Of a DNA stretch of 64,000 nucleotides, positions 11,441 through 22,408 are shown in pieces (within the stretch, counting starts at the first letter, position 1; each line of letters opens with the position of its first letter). Source of the DNA: Delphinapterus leucas (Eukaryota > Chordata > Mammalia > Artiodactyla > Monodontidae); contig NW_022098050.1 of the NCBI RefSeq assembly GCF_002288925.2, positions 4,727,882 through 4,791,881 on the forward strand, given 5' to 3'. A program made the translations under genes and the position numbers. The notes under the pieces are model-generated. The model saw only the letters and a program-made list of their open reading frames with translations, searched no databases and had not been told where the DNA came from.

Positions 11441-11639
11441 GAGGGGAATTTCCACAGCGTACTGACCGCCAGGGCTTACACTCAGGAGAAAGCCCCTAAT
11501 ATCCAGCGTTTAGCCAGGCCCAGCAGCCCCCCTGGGCCTCTGGGCAGCTCTGGGCCTGCCGGGCGGCTCCTGCCCACTCCCAGCCACCCGCAGAGGCCCC
11601 TCAGGCTGCCAGGGCCACGTCACCGTCACCGCAGCCTGC

Positions 11640-12150
11640 GGCCTGCCCGGCTAATGGCAGCGGCTGCAAGGGAAGCGAAGCCTCGGTGATTACAGCATCA
11701 AGGAATCACAAATGCATCTGCAAAGATGACATTAGGAGCATTAGACCTGGCACGGCTGCCTCCGGAGAGGTCGCTGGGAGGAGGCCGGGGCGGGGGGCCA
11801 GGGGCCGGGAGACAGACGCGCCTCTGTCTCACCCCACCCCCTGCGTTCGCAGCCGGGCCGAGATGACAATGCCAGGATTCACGAGCCCCTCGCAGAAACC
11901 ACGTCGGCCGCCAGTCTCGTGTGTGTCAGCGAAGATAACAGACGTCTTTCACGGGGAAATAATTGTCTGAAACACAACTGGACAAGCCCCCAGGAGGTTG
12001 CATTAGACGGAGGGAGCCTTGCTTTGGGGGAGGGGGGGTGACCTGGCAGGCAGCCCCCTCCCCAGTTCCCATGATCCTTTGACATCCTAATGAGCTGTGC
12101 TGGCCTCTGTGGAAGATAATCGTTATGTCAGCGATGGCCGCCTGCCCCTC
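11640..12150. promoter_or_regulatory. Candidate conserved, CpG-containing regulatory block
   Basis: Unique sequence with GGCTAATGGCAGCGGCTGCA, GGTGATTACAGCATCAAGG, GAAGATAACAG, GAAATAATTGTC and GAAGATAATCGTTATGTC. CG dinucleotides are frequent between 11640 and 11900. No known repeat. The mix of homeodomain, GATA-like and CpG-rich sequence resembles a developmental enhancer, but conservation is untested. Confidence 0.35.
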
Positions 12151-12429
12151 TGGCCAGCCTGGCTGTGAGGCCCGCTGCCTGCCGGTGGGGCGGGGCTGGG
12201 GGAGGGGGGTGGGGATTTGTTGCTGGAGGAATTCCCCAGGGGCGGAGGGGGCTGAGAAAGGAGGAGTGGAGGCCAGGAGCAGGCCTGGGTCAGTTACCAT
12301 CTTTCAAAGCCTGAGAAATGGGTCTGAAGCGGAAAGGCTGCCTTTGGCCCAAGCTGGCACCAGTAGGTGTCACTATAAGGAAGGAGGGGCCCCGGGGGCT
12401 GTCTGCGGACTGTGCTGGTAAAAATAGAG

Positions 12430-12870
12430 CTCGCCTGTGTTCCCACTGCCAAGTCGCCAAGCCTGGTGATTTATAAGGCTGGGAGCAGACGTGTGTGTAA
12501 ATGTTTTTGCGTGCGAGATGTGTAGCCAACCGCGGGCTGGCTTTTTCTAACTTACAAGGAGAGAGGGAGTGAGGGAGGGGAGGGGAGAGAGCGAAGGCAG
12601 CCAGGGTGGGAAGCACATGGGCCACTTTTATGTAACACTCCTCTGATACACGCCGCAGTGGGGATTTATGCTGTCTTTGAAGTAAATTGCATCCCGGTGC
12701 ACCATAGCATGAAAGTTAAGATTTACCATGGCTGGGACCTCCGAGACCCTGCTGGAAGCTAGAATAATTAGCACAGCATTTGGCTGCCTCTCCTCCCGCT
12801 CTGCGGGCGGTGACAGGAGTGGCACTAATAGATCTTCCAGGCCTCGGCTCGGTGTGTTTGTTATGGGGTC
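12430..12870. promoter_or_regulatory. Candidate conserved regulatory block
   Basis: Repeat-free sequence with CACTTTTATGTAAC, GTAAATTGCATCCCGGTGCA, CATAGCATGAAAGTTAAG and GCTAGAATAATTAGCACAGC. The 12620-12850 part looks most constrained to me. Frames across 12716-13159 are open on both strands at once and are not credible exons. Confidence 0.33.
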
Positions 12871-13339
12871 CAAGGCGGCTGTGGGCAAAGAGGACTCTGG
12901 TCAACCGGAGACGTGGAGGCGGGGGGGAGGGACTGGGACCGATCCCATTGCTTGGAACAGGGGGTCCTGCTCCTCCATCAGAGGGAGGGTTCGGGCCACC
13001 ATAAGCGCTTCCGGAACCCAGGAGCTCATTTATAAACAGATACCAGTGCCAGACTCCTGGCTCGCTACAGGTGGGCGTCCTGGGGCGCCTGGCCAGTTTG
13101 GGGATCGCCCGGGTTATATCAGCTCCAGTATTCAATGGTTTTCAGAAGGCAGCGCCTGAGTCCCCCACCAAGTCCTGCCAACTCTGCTCCTCCCTTTCCC
13201 CTCCTGCAGGCACCTTGGGGTGGGGGTGGGGGGGCTTTCCCAGATCCTTCCCCGGGGCCTCAATCTTTCATGCTGGAGCAGCTGAGATGTGAACTTGATC
13301 AACAAATCCTGTTAGCCACCCCCCCCCCAGCAGCTGCCT

Positions 13340-13450
13340 GGTCACCCCAGCTCTACCACTAACCAGCTGTGTGACCTTGGGCAAGTCCCTACCCCTCTCT
13401 GGGCCTCAGCTTCCACTCCCTGATGGGGTTGAATTTTCATCAGATCATCT
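13340..13450 (+). mobile_element. MIR core fragment
   Basis: CTCTACCACTAACCAGCTGT, GTGACCTTGGGCAAGTCCCT and CTGGGCCTCAGCTTCC give the MIR core on the plus strand. Confidence 0.8.
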
Positions 13451-13734
13451 TGAAGGACCTCCTGGAACATTCTGTGATATAGTTGACTCTCCTCTTCCCC
13501 AGGACACCTGCATGGAACTCTAAGGAATCAAAGTGTGGAAGTAATGTCCAGTTATAGGGTCCCAGGCTCACGATAGGATGCTGGTGGGGGGAGTGGGAAC
13601 CAGCCGGCACTGCTCAGTGCAAAGATACAAACACCTACTCAGCAAAGTCTTTCCTGAGGTTGCGATGATGTCATATGATCAGTTATCATTCCATAGCGCA
13701 GAGCAGCTTCCCAGGACCTCTAGAGGCCCCAGTT

Positions 13735-13880
13735 CATAATCATAATAAGAAAGCAACACTGGGTAGCATTTTCCAAAGCCCCCATCTGATTCTCACAGCA
13801 TTGGTTTAAGCTTGCTAATAAAATTGTCCCCATTTCACATCTGGGAAAACTAAGGCTCTGGAAAACTGGCCTGAGTGAGT
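13735..13880 (-). mobile_element. MIR fragment
   Basis: AATTGTCCCCATTTCACATC then GGGAAAACTAAGGCTCTGGA reads as the reverse complement of a diverged MIR. Confidence 0.55.
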
Positions 13881-13904
13881 CAATGAAATGTTATAGAGAG
13901 AAAT

Positions 13905-14240
13905 AGAGATTTTGAACTCAAATCCATATGAGTGCAAATCTCAACTCTACCACACTAGCTGGGTGAACTAGGGTAAATGGGAAACTCTCAAAGCCTCAGT
14001 TTTGTCATCTGTGAAATGGACGTTAACTGGACCTAAATGAGGTCTTGTAAGGGCTCATGGAGCAAGCACAACTCAAAGGGACGCACAGGGCGGCCTCCCC
14101 AGCGGAGCAGAAGTTCCCTGGGCCAGAGTTGCTCTACAAGTAACAGGAGAGTCTGGCTTCAGACCCAAGTCACTTTTGCCTCCCGGGCCTCATGTGATGT
14201 CTGGCACGAGTTGGGCGCAGTAAATATTTGTGTTGGAGAA
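13905..14240 (+). mobile_element. MIR fragment, diverged
   Basis: AATCTCAACTCTACCACACT, TCAGTTTTGTCATCTGTG and AAATGGACGTTAACTGGACC give the core. GTCTGGCACGAGTTGGGCGC...AGTAAATATTTGTG at 14199-14233 may be its 3' end. The part between is not clearly MIR. Confidence 0.6.
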
Positions 14241-14925
14241 GATAGCAGATAAAGCTGTGAGGGCTGCAGAAGATTTTCAAAGTGAACTGGGGGCCTGTGC
14301 TGTGAAGAGAGGGTAGGAAAGGGGCAGAACCCAGTGTAAAAAGCTCACACTGCAAGGTCCAGAGTGCCATGTGGGTTGGGACCAGAATCACATGGGTGCA
14401 GAAGTTCTTGGGCGGATTCTGCGGGACCAATCCCCAAAATGCCCTGAGTAGTCTTTCAGATCGATCGTCTAAGGCTGGCGATTTGGGGAAAATCCAATCA
14501 ATGAAGTGGAATCAGTGGCCACAAATGCCAAGAGGGGTTCCTGAATGAACCATCTTCCTGCTTCTCTCCCTTGTCCTGACCACACCCTAAATTCCCCTCT
14601 GCCACATAGACATCGGTGTGGCAGGGCAAGATGAAATGGGGGCTCCCTCCAGTGTAAATCCTAGACCCAGAAGGGTGAGGGGATCTCAGAGTGACCCCAG
14701 AAGATTGCCAACCCCTCTCCCTACTCCATGTTCTCCAGCCTCAGGTCTCTCCCTGAGCTGAAAGTGACGGACATCCCAACCCCTAGAGTGTTCTGTAAGA
14801 CCTACGTTTTGCCCCACAAATGGGAGAGCACCACGAGGAGAACCTCCTTCATTGATGGGGCCAGAGGCTCCCCTGCATACTTACTCTTTTTGCTCAGAGA
14901 CACCTCCCTTCACTGAGGTCACACC
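14241..14925. other. Gene-free sequence, nothing recognised
   Basis: No repeat family, exon or RNA gene recognised. Short frames only. Confidence 0.4.
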
Positions 14926-15007
14926 CAGGACAGGTGACACAGGCTTACCAAGCAGGCAGGCCAGCAGAACACCCCAGTGCTCTTGATTGTCCCTCAAAGA
15001 CCAGGGA

Positions 15008-15064
15008 TGGATGGATGGATGGATGGGTGGATGGATGGATGGTTGATGGACGGTTAGACAGACG
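15008..15064 (+). repeat. GGAT tetranucleotide microsatellite
   Basis: Tandem GATG units (GGATGGATGGATGGATGGGT), then imperfect copies to GACGGATG. The threonine/serine- or histidine-rich frames at 14881-15275 cross it and are artefacts. Confidence 0.9.
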
Positions 15065-15244
15065 GATGAGCAGAGTTCCCCAGCACAGGCTGGCTTCTTG
15101 CTCTGGAGCCTTACACCTGTTACAATCAGGAGGTTTTTGCAAGTGTCTTGCCTACTTTCTCCCAACTATGGCTTTAAGCCACTCCCTTTTCTCTGTTCCT
15201 TGGGAGACAACAAAGAGCCAGGTGACCTCCGGTAAGAAATGGTC

Positions 15245-15886
15245 CTACTGGCCATATACCCAGAGAAAACCGTAATGCAAAAAGACACATGCACCCCAAT
15301 GTTCATTGCAGCACTATTTACAATAGCTAGGTTATGGAAACAACCTAAATGCCCATGAACAGACGAATGGATAAAGAAGATATAGTACATATATACAATG
15401 GAATATTACTCAGCTATAAAAAGGAACGAAATTGGGTCATTTGTAGAGACGTGAATGGGCCTAGAGACTGTCATACAGAGTGAAGTAAGTCAGAAAGAGA
15501 AAAACAAATATCGTATATTAACGCATATATGTGGAATCTGAAAAAATTGATATAGACGACCTTATTTACAAAGCAGAAATAGAGACACGGATGTAGAGAA
15601 GAAACGTATGGATACCAAGGGGGGAGGGGGGGAGGGGATGAATTGGGAGATCGGGATTGACATATATACACTATTGACACTATGTATAAAATAGATAACT
15701 AATGAGAACCTACTGTATAGCACAGGGAACTCTACTCAATGCTCTGTGGTGACCTATTATGAGAAGGAAATCCAAAAAAGAGGGGATATATGTATACATA
15801 TAACTGATTCACTTTGCTGCACAGTAGAAACCAACACAACATTGTAAAGCAACTCTACTCCAATAAAAAATTTTTTTAAAAAAAAG
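15245..15886 (+). mobile_element. 5'-truncated L1 (3' end with poly(A) and target-site duplication)
   Basis: Recognisable L1 ORF2 tail and 3' UTR in order: GCCATATACCCAGAGAAAAC, TTCATTGCAGCACTATTTAC, ACAATGGAATATTACTCAGC, a G-rich run at 15617-15637, then ACTGATTCACTTTGCTGC and CTACTCCAATAAAAAA. The 9-bp GAAATGGTC lies at both ends (15236-15244 and 15887-15895). The frame is broken by stops, so no protein is encoded. Confidence 0.95.
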
Positions 15887-15954
15887 GAAATGGTCACACG
15901 TAGTTAACTGCCATTCCACACATATGACATCAGGGAAAGAGGGAGGGCTTGGAG

Positions 15955-16140
15955 GCAGACAGACCCAAGCTTGAAAACCAGACCCAGCACCCCTGAGCTG
16001 TGTGACCTTGCGCAACCTACAAAACCTCTCTGAACCTATTTCATCATCTGTAAAATGGGATCGTGATCATGACCTCTCAGGGATGTTGTGAGAAAAGAGA
16101 TCATTCCCAAGAAGTACGTGGCATGTGGTAGATATTTTCT
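15955..16140 (+). mobile_element. MIR
   Basis: TGAGCTGTGTGACCTTGCGC, CATCATCTGTAAAATGGGAT and GGGATGTTGTGAG follow the MIR order. Confidence 0.8.
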
Positions 16141-16159
16141 GTTCAAGGAAGTGAGCTAG

Positions 16160-16385
16160 AGGTGGTGGAAAATAGCCTGGGCGTTGGTATCTGAACAGGT
16201 CTGGGCTAGAACCTGCTCGACCACCGACAGTGCAGCCTTGAGCCAAGGTAGTAGATTCCAAGCCTGTCTCATCTACAAAAAGGCGTTATAATATGTACCT
16301 TTCAGGGTTGCCATGAACAGTAGACATATTTTCTGTAAAGCTCCCAGCTCACAGTAGGTGCTTAACAAATGGTAGCTGTTATTAC
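16160..16385 (+). mobile_element. MIR, diverged
   Basis: GTGCAGCCTTGAGCCAAG, TTTCAGGGTTGCCATGAACA and CACAGTAGGTGCTTAACAAA match the second half of MIR. Confidence 0.7.
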
Positions 16386-16689
16386 CTCTTGTGAAAGGAG
16401 ATGGGGAAACTGAGGCACGAAATGACCTACTCGGCCAGTGAAAGAATGATGGGGTCCAGGCTTCTGAGTGGCCCATGAGCCATGCCAAAACACCACTAGA
16501 GACATCGTTCACCATGCCTGGTCCCCACTCAGCCACCCTTCAGGCTCCCGTGATTAGGATTCAGCCTGGCCTCTGATTGGCTGCAGCTTGCAGGGTGGGT
16601 GGAGCCTGAGGGCTAATTTTGTCCAGTATTCTGGACTCCCAATCCAGTGCTCTCCCCACATCTTCACAAGACGGCGTAACAGGTGACGG

Positions 16690-16870
16690 AGAACGCTGGA
16701 GACACGCCACCGTGAATTCCGATCCTGGTGCCACGGACCCCAGCATGGCCCCTCTGTATCTCAGTAATGGGAGTGATAACGGTGCCTACCTCAAAGAGTT
16801 GTTGCGACCGTGAGACAGCACCTGGCACGTGCAAAGTCCCCAGTCAACGTTAGCTATGATTATTATTCGC
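16690..16870 (+). mobile_element. MIR
   Basis: GTAATGGGAGTGATAACGGT, CTCAAAGAGTTGTTGCGACC and GCACCTGGCACGTGCAAAGT match the 3' two thirds of MIR, ending in ATTATTATTC. Confidence 0.75.
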
Positions 16871-17100
16871 TCTGTGCCACGTAGAGCTTTGATCTCTCAA
16901 AGACCCATTAATCGCTCAGCCTCTTCTTCAAGGGATTAAAAAAAAAAAAACCAGCAAATGAAATTCTACATGAAATCATCGCTGTGATATTTCTGCTGCC
17001 AGGACAAATCATTAGGAGGGAAAAAAAACCTAGCAGTGATACCACTGGCCTGCTCAGGATGAAGAAGGGACATTAATATAGCAGCTTCCAGTCTAATGGC
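16870..17100. promoter_or_regulatory. Candidate conserved non-coding element
   Basis: Repeat-free block right after the MIR. It contains AGCTTTGATCTCTCAAAG (two TCF/LEF-like cores facing each other), CATTAATCGC, GGGATTAA and GACATTAATATAGC. Called on motif clustering only. Confidence 0.3.
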
Positions 17101-18430
17101 TAAGGAAGGGGGAGGGGAGGGGAGGGGTGCCGAAGGAGGGGACTCTGGAAGGAAGGGGGCCTCTCAGTCAGGAGCTCCCCGGAGGTGTAGGGGTCTCTGT
17201 GCTCAGCAAGGAGAGGCACGGAGCCAGCGTGAGTTTGGGGAGGGGAAATCCCACCCCCAGCCCAGGGCCAACTGCCCATGGTACCCTTGGCCGTGGCCCT
17301 GCCTCCCAGCAGTGTCCAGCCAGTCTCTGGCTCTGATGCCCCCGCCTTCAGGACGGGAGGCCTCCTCGGGCTCAAGGAACCTTCTCCACAGAGCGCTGGA
17401 CCCAGGAGCTTGGCAATCCCTGAGGCTGGCCCCAAGAGACAGTGGACCCAGGTTCGTGCCATCTCTGCCTCTCTCTGACCTCCCCTGCCCTTTCTAGGCA
17501 TCCATTTCCTCAACAGAAGAGTGAGGGGTTGCGCTGAGGTCTGGTTTAGAAAGCTGTGTCAGGGACCCCAAGGGTGGGTACGGGACCTCACCTTGCTTCT
17601 CCCAGAGCGGGCCCACCATGAGCCGATTGAGGCCTGGGGTTACAGACAGATATGATTTTGTTTAGCAGAAGGGTTCTGCTACTTCAAACTCAAGAATGTA
17701 GAAAGCCCCAGAGTAGAGGATCTCCAGCTCCCCGCCCCCTAACCAAGTATCCCCCGGCCTGGGAGGCATCAAGGACAAACCAGGGAAGCTGGCTCAGGGT
17801 TCCGAGGCCTTGCGGATCCGTCTTCCCGAGCGGCCACCAGGCCTTGTGTGGCACACTTTGTCCTCCGGCAAGGGCTGGCTGGACACAACGCCTTGGCCCA
17901 AGGCCTGCCTGCAGGAGCCAGGCCCAGTAGTCTTCTCGGCGTCCTGCCTTGTGCCAGCACACTCCTTGGTGGAGGAGGTGACCCGTGGGGCAACTGAGAG
18001 TCACGTTCTGAGCTCAGGCCTGGGGTGTCTCAATGGGCAACTTGTCCCGCTCGGGGGGCTGAGGCAGCAAAGGGGGCTAAGGTGTGGGACCAGCCCGAGC
18101 CCACCCTGGGACCACTACACCCAGTCTGAGCCCCCAATTCTGAATTCAGTCTTGGGGTCCCTGATCAGAAGGCAGGACCCCCTGGCAGAGTCATAGGGGT
18201 ACATCTCAGATCATTTCTTAACAGCACTCTTTGTCAGAGGCAAGGAAGAATGCCGACCTGTTAAGCACACCAAAGCTAGAAGAGGGGCAGGGTTTCCTTG
18301 AAGGAGGAAAAACCAGCCCAGAAAGGATGGCCAGGGGCCCATACCATTTTTTATACTTTTGCTGGGGTGTGGATCAGAGCTCCTTGGTGCAGCAGTCAAG
18401 GTCCTCTGAGTGAAGGCCCCCATCTTCTCT
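17100..18430. other. Gene-free GC-rich sequence
   Basis: It starts with a G/A-rich run (GGGGGAGGGGAGGGGAGG). Frames up to 137 codons are open on both strands simultaneously, which is a compositional effect. No exon, CpG-island promoter or repeat can be defended. Confidence 0.45.
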
Positions 18431-18439
18431 CTGCCTCGT

Positions 18440-18682
18440 GCACTCGGCAGTTGATGATCAATCAGGCCATTCTTGTGCCCCTGTGCCTTTGCACATGCGA
18501 TTCTCCGTAACAGAATGACTGTCCCTTCCCACCCCCACCCCTCTGCCTCCCGCCTGCCCTCAGCCTTATCTGCCTGGCAAGCTCCTCCTCACCCTTCAAA
18601 GCCCATTTTCCATTCCACTGTAAGACCTCTGATACCCTCCAGAGAGAGGTTCTTGCCCCCTCCTCTGTCTCCCTACAATATC

Positions 18683-18721
<39 letters not shown>

Positions 18722-18830
18722 GTCACTTGTGGCAATTATATTTATTGGAAGAATGTGTCTTTGGCCTGCATTACTGGACTGTGAGCTCCTTGATATGGAC
18801 TCTACCTTTTTGTATGCACATATACTTGCA
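18440..18830 (+). mobile_element. L2 LINE 3' end
   Basis: The L2 3' end reads in order: TGTGCCTTTGCACATGCGAT, AGCTCCTCCTCACCCTTCAA, then GACTGTGAGCTCCTTGATAT. A CA microsatellite has expanded within it at 18685-18716. Confidence 0.75.
18685..18716. repeat. CA dinucleotide microsatellite
   Basis: About 16 uninterrupted CA units inside the L2 copy. Confidence 0.97.
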
Positions 18831-18889
18831 TAATTATCTAAATTCGTCTCGCCTGCCTAAAAACTTGGTTGTGATGGCATCGGGAAGAA

Positions 18890-19090
18890 TGATGACCAGC
18901 ATTTATCAGTGACCCAGTGCGTGCCAGGCACCGAGCTGGTATTTCCGACAACACCCCTGCGGTGAGTGTAGGGCGGGGTGGGGGGAACTATGACTCCATT
19001 TCACAGATGAGGAAACTGAGGCTCAGGAAGGTTAAGAATCCTTCCCAAGGCCACGCAGCTAGTAAAGTTAAGCCAGGACACGATCATCGT
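18890..19090 (-). mobile_element. MIR, near full length
   Basis: The plus strand shows the reverse complement of MIR: CCAGCATTTATCAGTGACCC, GTGCCAGGCACCGAGCTG, ATTTCACAGATGAGGAAACT and AAGGCCACGCAGCTAGTAAA. Confidence 0.85.
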
Positions 19091-19269
19091 TCTTTTAGAT
19101 TCCAGAATGCAGCGTTTTTTACCGCTTTCTCTCCACACTGCTGGTACCAGAAGCTATATCCCCATTTCTTGATCCCCAGTGCCTGCCAGGGGATGCACCA
19201 TCTGTGCCTGTGAGGCAGATAGAGCAGGTGAGGGGACAATCTGACCACAAACAGCCTGACAGTGACCCC

Positions 19270-19430
19270 TGGACTGAGTGGCTCTTTCTCCTCAAAGTGT
19301 GGTCCCTGGACCAACAGCAACCGCAGTACCCGGGAGCCTGTACCAAATCTTAGGTTCCCATGGCCTCTCCTGAAGCAGAATCTGCATTTGAACAAGATCC
19401 CAGGGGATTCGTGTGCACAGGCAAGTCTGC
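19270..19430. mobile_element. MER5A-like DNA transposon copy
   Basis: AAAGTGTGGTCCCTGGACCA, AGAATCTGCATTTGAACAAG and ATCCCAGGGGATTCGTGTGC follow the MER5A order (hAT-Charlie non-autonomous element). Confidence 0.7.
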
Positions 19431-19503
19431 GCTCTAGGCACCTGTTTCTGCCGGGAAGAGCCAGGGGAAGTTTCTGGCAGAGGAAACCCGCGGAACAGAT
19501 CAC

Positions 19504-19714
19504 TTTTTTTTTTTTTTTTTTTGCAGTACGCGGGCCTCTCACTGTTGTGGCCTCTCCCATTGCGGAGCACAGGCTCCGGACGCGCAGGCTCAGTGGCCAT
19601 GGCTCACGGGCCCAGCCGCTCCGCGGCATGTGGGATCTTCCCGGACTGGGGCACGAACCCGTGTCCCCTGCATCGGCAGGCGGACTCTCAACCACTGCGC
19701 CACCAGGGAAGCCA
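19504..19714 (-). mobile_element. CHR-type SINE with 16-bp target-site duplication
   Basis: Reverse orientation with poly(T) at the left and CACCAGGGAAGCC at the right. The duplication GGAACAGATCACTTTT is present at 19492-19507 (running into the poly(T)) and exactly at 19715-19730. Frames at 19084-19913 run through the element and are not genes. Confidence 0.97.
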
Positions 19715-19910
19715 GGAACAGATCACTTTTAAAAAGCACTTCCAAAGCTTGTCACTGCACAGGGTTAAAATCAGAATTTCCCTTTCTCATTGCCATGTTT
19801 ACTTTGTTAATTTCTTCCACAATTTATTAGAATGTAAAACGTATCCAAAAATTGTTTTAACTGTATTTTTTCCTTTCTTTACTATGTTCAGGAATGAAAA
19901 GCTGATGTCC

Positions 19911-20475
19911 TAGAGAATGGTTTGGCTTTCTCGACTGAAGCTGGACATACATACCCCCTTAGCTCTACTCCTAAGTAACCACCCACAGTGGGAATTAGAG
20001 GTACCCACAAAAAGGTATGTACTAGAATGTCCACAGCAAGGCTAACCCACCCCAAAGCCCATCCAAAGCCAGATGGATAAATAAAGGGCATAATGGTCAC
20101 ACAAGGGAGCGCTACACGGCAACAGAAACGGGCAAAGTACACTCAGCAAAGTGGATACATCTCAGCATCACGATGTTGAGTAAAAGACATCAGACCCCAA
20201 AGATGACATATGCTATATGATTCCATTTACATAAGGTTCAAAGATAAGCAAACTGCTCTCGGCATAAAGTCAGGAGGCCTCCCTTGGAAGAGGCAATGAC
20301 TGGGAGAGGGCTTGAGAGGGGCTTCCATGGGGGCTGGTGATGTTCTCTTTCCTGACCTGGATGCTCCCGTATGAGAAGTTTCAGCTTGTAAGAATTTACC
20401 AAGAGTACACTTAGGATATGTGTACTTCTCTGAATGTAGGTTATACTTCAATCAAAGTTAAAAAAAAAAAAAAAG
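19911..20475 (+). mobile_element. Older L1 3' end with poly(A)
   Basis: The phrases GTACTAGAATGTCCACAGCA, GATGGATAAATAAAGG, ACGATGTTGAGTAAAAGACA and TAGGTTATACTTCAATCAAA precede an A15-like tail. AAAAGCTGATG before it and AAAAGCTAATG after it differ at one base and are a plausible target-site duplication. Confidence 0.8.
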
Positions 20476-20695
20476 CTAATGTTGCCTAATGGCCTAAATT
20501 CTATGAATGTGCAATAAACTTGCAGCCTAAGAATTTTGTCCTGCAATTTGCCGCTGACTCCTAGTTCGGGAGGTGTCAGGGTAACAAAGTACCCCAGGGT
20601 GAGCATTTGACAGGAAGAATTAGCTGTCCCCGAGAAGCCTCAAATGCCTGATGGGTTTTCTCCTGCTTAAAATTAAAAACCTGCCCACAAAGATG

Positions 20696-20931
20696 CCGAG
20701 GAAGGGAGGATGCATCTACAGCCCTGCTTTTGTAATCTTTGTACACATGATCTCATTGAATCCTCGTGACTACCCTGTGAGGGAAGGGCCATTATTATTC
20801 CCATTTTACAGATGAGGCTTGGAGCTTGTCAGGGGTCACGGTGTGGCCCCTGGCAGCGCCAGGATCACACCCAGGTAGGGTGTGGATCCGAGGAAGGGAG
20901 GATGCATCTACAGCCCTGCTTTTGTAATCTT
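20696..20931 (+). repeat. Exact 44-bp direct repeat flanking a MIR
   Basis: The 44 bases from 20696 to 20739 (starting CCGAGGAAGGGAGGATGCAT) recur without a mismatch at 20888-20931, an offset of 192 bp. The 148 bp between them hold a MIR in reverse orientation and are not duplicated. Confidence 0.93.
20740..20885 (-). mobile_element. MIR fragment
   Basis: TCTCATTGAATCCTCGTGAC, ATTCCCATTTTACAGATGAG and GCCAGGATCACACCCAGG give the reverse-complement MIR. Confidence 0.7.
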
Positions 20932-21018
20932 ATTAACCGTGGGAGTTGAACACAGTGGGTATGGGACTTCTACGGCTATGGGCAGCCACAACTGCTGGCC
21001 GGGCATCAGGTGTCTGTG

Positions 21019-21053
21019 TTGCTTGCACACGCGCGCACACGCGCGCACACACA
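21019..21053. repeat. Alternating CA/CG tract
   Basis: ACACGCGCGCACACGCGCGC followed by ACACACAC is a purine-pyrimidine alternation of about 30 bp including two CGCGCG cores, a classic sequence type able to adopt Z-DNA. Confidence 0.85.
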
Positions 21054-21739
21054 CGTAGCCTTACCCACAAAGGCTGCTTTGCCTCGAGACTTCACTGCCT
21101 CGGAGGCCGTACTGTCTAAGCCCCATTTTACAAATGTGGCCATTGGGGAGGGATGCCGGATTTAGCAAATGAAAATACAGGCTGCCCAGTTAAAGGTGAA
21201 TTTCAGAGAAATAGTGCATACTTTTGTAGAAGAAGGATGTCCCATGTAACATTTGGGACATACTTATAGTAAAATTATTCATTCGTTTATCTGAAATTCA
21301 ACTTTTACTGGATGGCCTCTATTTTATCTAGCACCCCTACCAGTGGGGCCTGAGGAAGTATAGGAACATATTAAGTCACAGTGGTGGTTTGTCAAAGTCA
21401 AGGATCTGGGCCCAAGGCCCTGGACTCCTCATTTGGTGCTCTTTCCACTGGCTGTGCCCACCCCCAGCCCCGAACTTTCTCACACTTCTCATGTTTACAG
21501 CCAAACCCATCACTCTCCCCAGGGACTGCCTCTCGCGTTCCTTGTGCCCTACTAAGCCAGAGCCCCCCCCCCCATGTTCACAGCTGGGGTCACTGCAGCC
21601 CTACCCCGAGGCTCAGCCCAGCCCTCGGCTATGGGGAACATGAACCTCCTTCTCGGGGGAAACCAAGGGCTCCTGAATTCATAGCCTGAGGATTCAGCCT
21701 TGCCAGATCTTCCCCACCTACCTGGAACCCAGTTCCAGT

Positions 21740-22180
21740 AAGCATTGGTTTTTTGCTACATGATAAGCCACCCCTATATTTAGCGGCTTAAAACATGGCA
21801 ATCATTCTTTTTGCTCCTGAATCTGCACTGTGGGCAGGTCTCAGTGGGGAAGACTCATCTCTGGACCACATGGCGTCATCTGGGACGGTTCACCTGAGGA
21901 CTGGAGGGGAGTCACCTTCCACATGACTGGCTCACACAGCTGACAAGCTAGGACTGATAGTGAGCTTGGAGCTCAGCCAAAGCTGAGGACCGGGGGCCAT
22001 GGTCCCTGTGCACTTGAGCCTCTGCACGTAGCCTGGGCTTCCTCACAGGAGTCATATACTGCTACTTCTCTTTCAGCCAAGACAGCCACAAAGACCCACC
22101 CAGGTGCGAGGGAAGAGGACATAGACTTGTCTCTTGAGAGGGACGTGTATGTCAAGGTTCTGGAAGAGCATGCCATACTG
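21740..22180. mobile_element. Ancient LTR-like repeat, family not named
   Basis: GCTACATGATAAGCCACCCC...TAGCGGCTTAAAACATGG followed by TGCACTGTGGGCAGGTCTCA and CTGGGCTTCCTCACAGGAG. Same family type as 10020-10680. Confidence 0.5.
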
Positions 22181-22408
22181 GAAATATTAATGTGGTTCTC
22201 CGGGGCTTATTGTTTGGGAGACCGCACACCTTCTAACCAAGGTCAAAGTAAGACCTTTGGAGACGCTGAGCATTGAAGATGTAATGGTGTGACCTTCTCA
22301 GATGCCGGCTTGGAGCTCAAAAGTTATTTGTTAAAACATTAAAATTCAAGGCAGATACAGAACAATACATTCAATATGATATTGTTCAGATTAAGACCCG
22401 TTCAAAAG

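Noticed and set aside
18685..18716. Possible CRISPR-like or other regular array at the CA, GGAT and TG repeats
   Set aside because: These are ordinary microsatellites in a mammalian nuclear genome. There are no spaced repeats with unique spacers.
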